Shown one piece after another: positions 59,098 to 64,000 of a DNA stretch of 64,000 nt; positions within the stretch are counted from its first letter, which is position 1; each line of letters starts with the position of its first letter. Position numbers and translations under genes: made by a program. Source of the stretch: Rhizomucor pusillus (Eukaryota > Mucoromycota > Mucoromycetes > Mucorales > Lichtheimiaceae). The notes beneath the pieces were generated by a model. That model was given only the letters and a program-made list of their open reading frames with translations, was not told where the DNA came from and did not search any database. Location: the NCBI GenBank assembly GCA_900175165.2, contig FWWN02000620.1, positions 18,477 to 82,476 on the forward strand, given 5' to 3'.

Positions 59098-62000
59098 ATG
59101 TCTGCAAGCTTCAAATTCAAGGACTATTATGATTGCGATTGTCGACGTTGCACCAACGTTGACGAACTCGGCAACATGCGTCATAACAAGCGAATGCGCA
59201 AGATGATTCGTGAACACTTGCGGCTCTACGGTCGTTTCAAACCTGAGACACTAGGTATGTAATACAAGTCATTTCAAAACTATTAACTAAAGAGTGCATG
59301 CTTATGAACTTCAGGTCTGGCCGCCTTTCCCATTAGCAACAGCATTCCGCATGTTCAGTTTGAAGGTTCGGCTTCAAGAGGTACACAATTTAGTCTTCTA
59401 TTATTTCTGTACGATCTTTGAGCTTATTATTGAGTGCATAGTCGAGGACACTGTGATGACTGAAGTTGCTGTTGAGGAATGTGGACCAGAAATGGAGGTC
59501 GACCAGGAAGAATCTGAGCCGTCGATTATGCAAGCTAGCAATGTGCCCTTCGACGACATTGACAATGCTTTTGGAGCCGAAGAGGACAGCGAAGATTTTG
59601 CTGAAGAGTACTTGGATGAGGAGTCTTGGCTGGCCAAGGACGATGATTATTTGCGTGGAGAAACTTCGATTGCTATCGAAGAAAGTGAGTGTGAAAGATT
59701 GTCAGTTGGATTTCCTGTATGCTAATTTACCATCAGCCACTGTACCTGAAATGGATCCAGTCTATACCTTCATCATGATTTTCCTCGCACATTTCCAGTT
59801 GCGCTTTTTATCCAAGACAAGCTGCCGAACTCCTGATGCAGTTTGTCAATGCTCTTTTGGAATTTTTCAAGCAATCTGTCGGTTGCCAACGAAGCTCAGT
59901 ACCCTTCGCAAACAAGCAACGATCGGCTCTACAACAAAGGGTGCCAAATGCTATATCGTTTGCCCGCAATGCCACAAGAACTACGTCAAAGAGAAACTTC
60001 CTTTGGACCGATTGAGAGATCCTGTTGAACAGATGCTTTGTACCCACAAGGAATTCCCCCGAAGCGTCGCTTCCTATGGACATCGCTTATTTAAGCGCTC
60101 GTCTGGAAACAAACATTCCCTATCAAGGGTAAGCCTATAATTTTGTGGAAAGCACTCTCAGCAATTTCTTCAATCGTCCTGATTTCATCAGAAAAGTCAA
60201 TCATTGGAGATCTCGTACCCCCGATGCTGGATTCATGTATGATATATATCATGGCCAGATGTGGAACGAGAGCAAAGATATTGATGGCGAGCGATTTCTC
60301 AACGACAAGCATTCAATTATGCTTACTTTAAACGTGGACTGGTTCCAACCTTTCTCAACTTGACGTTTATACTCTGTTGGGGCAATTTTGACGGCAACAA
60401 CGTCCCACGCGATGAACGCTATAACCCGAGAATGTTATTTTGGTTGGTGGTATGCCTGGTAGCAAAGAACCCAGCAAGCATCAAATCAACCACTACTTGG
60501 AGCCCTTGGTCGGTGAACTGCTAAAGCTATACACGGGAATCAATATTTCCATCGATGCAGGCACGTCCGCTGTACGAGTCCGAGCTGCTCTTCTTATGGT
60601 CGCCTGCAACATCCTGGCTGCCCGCAAAGTCTCTGGTTTTACCGGCATCGGTTTCTTTGCGCATGTCACAAATGCAGGACACTTCCCCAGTGCACCAGAT
60701 AATCCTTTGAAGCGCGACTTCTCAGGCTTCAGAGCTGAAGACCTGCAGACATGGATCCCACGTACGATGGAAGATAATAAGTGGCATGCGGAAGCATGGG
60801 GAAATGCCTGCACGTACGAGGAACGCTCGATCCTCGAACGAGAGCATGGAACACGCTGGCCGCAGCTCCATCGCTTACCCTACTTTGATCCAGTACGCTG
60901 CACGGTCATCGATCCAATGCACAGCCTATATTCCGGCACGGCAAAGAGAGCGATGAATCTTTGGAGAGTGTTGATCGATTCTGAGGAGGTCATCTAGAAC
61001 CATCGTACATGTGGTTCTAGATGACCTCCTGAGACGAAGAACCTTTGTTTAGTCCACAGGACTTCCAAAGAATGGCGGAGCAGATGCAAGGGATGATTCT
61101 TCCGCAAAGCTACGATTTGCTAAAGAGGTATGTCGCGACAGGATGTTTAAAGCTGACCTCGGACGATTGGCGCACCTGGGTCCTTGCTGTATCGCCACGA
61201 TTGCTGAAGGAGAAGTTAGTTGGCGCACATATGCGTACATGGCTTATGTTCGTGCAAGCCAACTGCTTGCTCTGAAAGCCTTGCATCTCTCTGGTTGAAC
61301 TCGATGCAGCCCACGAAAACCGACGCAAATTTTGCGCGCAATATGAGAGGCTGTATGAAAAAGCAGAAATAACGCCGAATATGCATCTGTATATGCATTT
61401 AAAAGAGGTAAAATATTTATTGTTAAGGACTGATGAGCACTATCAGACTCTTATGTTACATGTTTACAACAGACCATTCAGGACTTCGGTCCAGTATATG
61501 CGTTCTGGATCTTCAGTTTTGGACGTTTTAACGGATTAGTGAAAAACATCGACACCAACAACAAGGATGGTCTGGAGATCACGTTCACGAACAAATTACT
61601 CGAGAACTATCATGTTGCAGACACTTTCAGACAAGTATACCGCCAGCTACAATTGCGCTCATCCTTCATGAATGTCTTGACCACTCTAATACCCTCACTG
61701 AAGACTATTTCGACTATGTACGAAAATAACCAGCAATCCTCTGCATTCGACGTCTTGTACCTTCTCCAGACTTGCTGAGCCAAATTCTGACGGATTATGC
61801 ATGACATGCACTGGATGGGAGGCATTGCCAGCAGCATATGCTTCGCTGAAGATGAGCAACCATGTACAGCCGAGCAGAGAACATTACGATTGCTTTGTCG
61901 AATATTACGACGGGTTTTACGATGATCTCTGCCGCCAAGATGCTTACGTGGATGATGGAAGAACGATGGTCATAAACCTCGTGCGGAAGGTGTGGAGTAT

Positions 62001-62410
62001 TGAGCTCTTGGGCCAAATATATCGAAGCTAGGAATACCCTAGAAACATCAGAGGTGCATACATACAAGCATATCTGGATGTTGATCCGTCGACCGGCGAA
62101 CAAATCGACAGAGTCATTCTGCGACCTGGACTCGTCCAATATTATTGCGCGCATATGCTTCGATTGCCTAGAGCAGATGGAGAAGGAGTGGAAGAATACC
62201 AACATTTTTTTGCGTTTGTCCGTGGTATGACGCCTGCGAACAGACGAGCATAACCTTCGAACGACACGGAATGACTGTGTGGAACAACTCTTTTGCTCCG
62301 GTGAATTGGACCTGTATCTTGCCGATACATCGCATTTTGTTACAGCGGACACCAAATCCGCAGCAACAGTATCTACCGCAGCAGTCTCTACCGCAGCATC
62401 CACAGTAACA
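59098..62410 (+). pseudogene. Tnp2/Plavaka-type transposase, copy 2
   Basis: More complete than copy 1. It begins MSASFKFKDYYDCDCRRC and includes an acidic region (59457-59695). The core follows: CYIVCPQCHKNYV, LNVDWFQPFST, VGGMPGSKEPSKHQINHYLEPL, LLMVACNILAARKVSGF, HRLPYFDPVRCTVIDPMHSLYSGTAKRA, DWRTWVLAVSPRLL. It ends with FGPVYAFWIFSFGRFNGLV, then a C-terminal FAFVRWYDACEQ and PVNWTCILPIHRIL. Some gaps (for example before 59316 and 59736) look like introns, but many are frameshifts. A 45-bp fold-back miniature interrupts it at 60985. The family cuts and pastes DNA with an RNase-H-like core. Confidence 0.82.
60985..61029. mobile_element. Fold-back family A miniature (45 bp)
   Basis: Only the outer 17-20 bp of each arm remain (GGAGGTCATCTAGAACCA and TGGTTCTAGATGACCTCC) around a 9-bp spacer. 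TGA flanks both sides, a possible 3-bp target duplication. Lies inside Plavaka copy 2. Confidence 0.8.
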
Positions 62411-62425
62411 GCAGTAACACCTATA

Positions 62426-62595
62426 GGAGGTGATCCAAGTTTAGTTGGAGGTGGAGCTGGCGCTCCAAATGGGGAAGGATTCTTTGGATGGAGGCACTCG
62501 GTAATCCATGCTCGACCATCCCAATGCCTCCACCCAAAGAATCCTTCCCCATTTGGAGCGCCAGCTCCACCTCCAACTAAACTTGGGTCACCTCC
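62426..62595. mobile_element. Fold-back element family B (170 bp)
   Basis: Arms 62426-62496 and 62525-62595 (71 bp each) are reverse complements with about three mismatches around a 28-bp loop. Termini GGAGGTGATCC and GGGTCACCTCC resemble family A (GGAGGTCATCT). The arms are open in one frame, which produces a spurious 309-codon minus ORF. Confidence 0.88.
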
Positions 62596-62609
62596 CTTCA
62601 GGAAGTCCT

Positions 62610-63105
62610 CCGTCCAGGTAGGAGGCTTGACGGTGGTGGACAAGTTTCTAATGTACTGGAGTGACGCCCTGACAACTCGCCGGTTTTGAACGCGGCTGTA
62701 TGGCCGATCAGGGCGCCACTCCATGTTCGGGTTCTCTACCAGAGTAGTTTAGTAGAACTCGCGCAGCTTCCCCTGTGGCCAAGACTTTATATCAGCATGA
62801 CTGGATCATCTATTGATGATGTTTGATACTTACAGACAACTCGGAATATTGTTTCGTCAAAACCGTCGTGTTCTTCTGATGCTCAGCAAGCTGAGCCTGC
62901 AGTTCCTGGATCTGCTGAGACTGGGCAGTAACGGTGCGCTCCAGATTCGCAAAGTTGAGCTCCAGACTGGTCATACGGCCCTCCGATACCACGTCCGTAG
63001 TATGCGGCCTGGTAGCAGGGGGACGGTGGTGGTCGACTGCAACGACGAGTCCACGGCAGGAGGCATGAACATCTCCTCTGTAATGGCGGTAAATCGATGT
63101 CATAA
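62610..63105 (-). pseudogene. Gag-like retroelement fragment
   Basis: Minus strand from about 63105: a Thr/Pro-rich start, then MTSLELNFANLERTVTAQ and QELQAQLAEHQKNTT, a heptad-rich coiled coil typical of Ty3-type gag N-termini in these fungi. After a frame break it continues MEWRPDRPYSRVQNRRVV and STTVKPPTWTEDFL up to the fold-back element. No pol follows. Confidence 0.5.
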
Positions 63106-63924
63106 AGATTTTATATATGCTGTTAGATTCTCTTATTGTAGTTGTATTAATAAACCTTATTAAAATTACTTGGAATTTTCAGTTTTTAGAAAATCTATTT
63201 AAAAATTGAGAAATTTCGAAAAATTGAATTTTGAATACACTATTAAAATAGGTTTCCAAAAAGATTTAGAACATGGTTTGTTTAAATGAATTCATCCCAT
63301 TCAACAAAATTTCTTCAAGGAAAAATCTTATATGCGAAATAAGCTGTCTTATGGAGCCTGAATTACATATGTGTATTAATGAGAAACTTCTGAAAAAGTA
63401 CAAAATATTCAACTCTGATTACTTTATATATAGGAGTATGGATGATAATTTCTGTACCCATAAATTTAAACGTGGTAAAAATGAAAAACGATTCTGTGGA
63501 AGAAAAAAGGATCAATGTTCCCGATGGTACTACATCAGATTATAAATGCTACAGACATAGTAAGGTACATATTCCTAAAAAGCCTAATAATCAGGAGAAT
63601 AAAACTGATATAGGAGAAAAAATATCAGAAATACACAAACAAACAAGATGTCCAAAAGAAGAAAAGAAATTACGCAAAAAAAAATAGTGCTTGGTAATCC
63701 CATTTCCATAGATTTTAGATATGTTTTGGACTAGATAGCCCGCTATATATCATCATCAAAGGAAAAAAAGGAGTTTATCCTCTATAAATATATAGGTTAG
63801 ACTATGCTTTTTTAATTAAATTTTTACATTTTTTAATTTCAAATATTCCTCTATTATATCTTTTGCATTCTTTTTCCTTAACCCAGGTATTATGTATATG
63901 GTCATAACCTAACCATCTTACAAA
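63106..63924. other. AT-rich island
   Basis: Visibly far richer in A and T than the flanks, with AAAA/TTTT runs throughout and codons ending mostly in A or T. It lies between the gag fragment and a fold-back element. The only feature inside is the broken ORF at 63273-63687. Confidence 0.6.
63273..63687 (+). pseudogene. Frameshifted small ORF with giant-virus-like zinc-finger pattern
   Basis: The first frame (63273-63545) contains DDNFCTHKFKRGKNEKRFCG. The overlapping second frame (to 63687) continues YKCYRHSKVHIPKK and a Lys-rich tail. Together they give CxHxFKxGKx5CG....YKCxxH, a small zinc-binding layout I associate with nucleocytoplasmic large DNA viruses. One frameshift separates the halves. 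Function unknown. The viral link is a pattern impression only. Confidence 0.35.
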
Positions 63925-64000
63925 GGAGGTCATGTAGAGCCACATGTATGATGTTCCTCCCGTTGAAGTCCCCGCTCCGCGAGGCTACGCGGGTTTTTGA
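63925..64000. mobile_element. Fold-back family A, copy 3 (left arm, cut by window end)
   Basis: Starts GGAGGTCATGTAGAGCCACA and continues along the family A arm through the CTCCGCGAGGCTACGCGG segment until the window stops. The right arm is expected beyond. Confidence 0.85.

Noticed and set aside
61795..62724. 309-codon minus-strand open frame
   Set aside because: Its middle is both arms of fold-back element B, the 62.2-kb part is antisense to the Plavaka C-terminus, and the rest is a gag fragment; not a gene.

Overview
The window looks like nuclear DNA of an early-diverging filamentous fungus, most likely Mucoromycota. The support is short introns (about 45-75 nt, GT..AG) in nearly every gene, a fungal family 15 mannosyltransferase, a CipC/DUF3759 protein, an IMP-type formin, a WRKY/GCM1-like zinc-finger protein, and fungal DNA transposons of Tnp2/Plavaka type. 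No search could be run, so every name rests on motif recognition and exon-by-exon translation.

Left part (1-46.3 kb) is mostly ordinary host genes. In order: an MFS sugar transporter (+), THO complex subunit 1 (+), a leucine-rich-repeat protein (-), a KTR/MNT mannosyltransferase (-), a decayed tyrosine recombinase of DIRS type (about 11.9-12.5 kb), a UBXN1-like UBA/UBX protein (-), a Baeyer-Villiger monooxygenase (-, 14 exons), a Dsc2/UBAC2-like rhomboid-UBA membrane protein (-) sharing a short divergent promoter with a FAHD1-like acylpyruvase (+), a WRKY-like zinc-finger protein (+), the DEAD-box helicase Drs1/DDX27 (-), a CipC-like stress protein (-) whose start codon is split by an intron, a JMJD5/KDM8-like JmjC protein (+), a Diaphanous-type formin (-) and V-ATPase subunit E (-). 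Two decayed copies of a Fanzor (eukaryotic TnpB relative) lie at 31.3-32.6 kb (-) and 42.0-44.7 kb (+). Both keep a small hairpin directly after the reading frame.

Right part (46.3-64 kb) is a transposon graveyard with only two clear host genes, tRNA-Gly(GCC) and tRNA-Glu(CTC). It holds a 5'-truncated Ty3-type chromodomain retroelement with one LTR, a second Ty3-type element with mutated reverse transcriptase, a gag fragment, and two broken Tnp2/Plavaka transposases. Several fold-back elements also sit here. Family A is 260 bp and almost wholly inverted repeat (two full copies, one 45-bp miniature, one cut by the window end). Family B is a 170-bp element with similar termini. Family C has CGTAACG..GTTACGA..CCACACAG termini. 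Several lie inside other elements, and two C ends lie just downstream of the two tRNA genes. An AT-rich island at about 63.1-63.9 kb carries a broken ORF with a zinc-finger pattern reminiscent of giant-virus proteins.

Three otherwise conserved housekeeping genes (THOC1, formin, KDM8) each carry one apparent reading-frame defect. Scattered sequencing or assembly errors explain this better than three independent pseudogenes.
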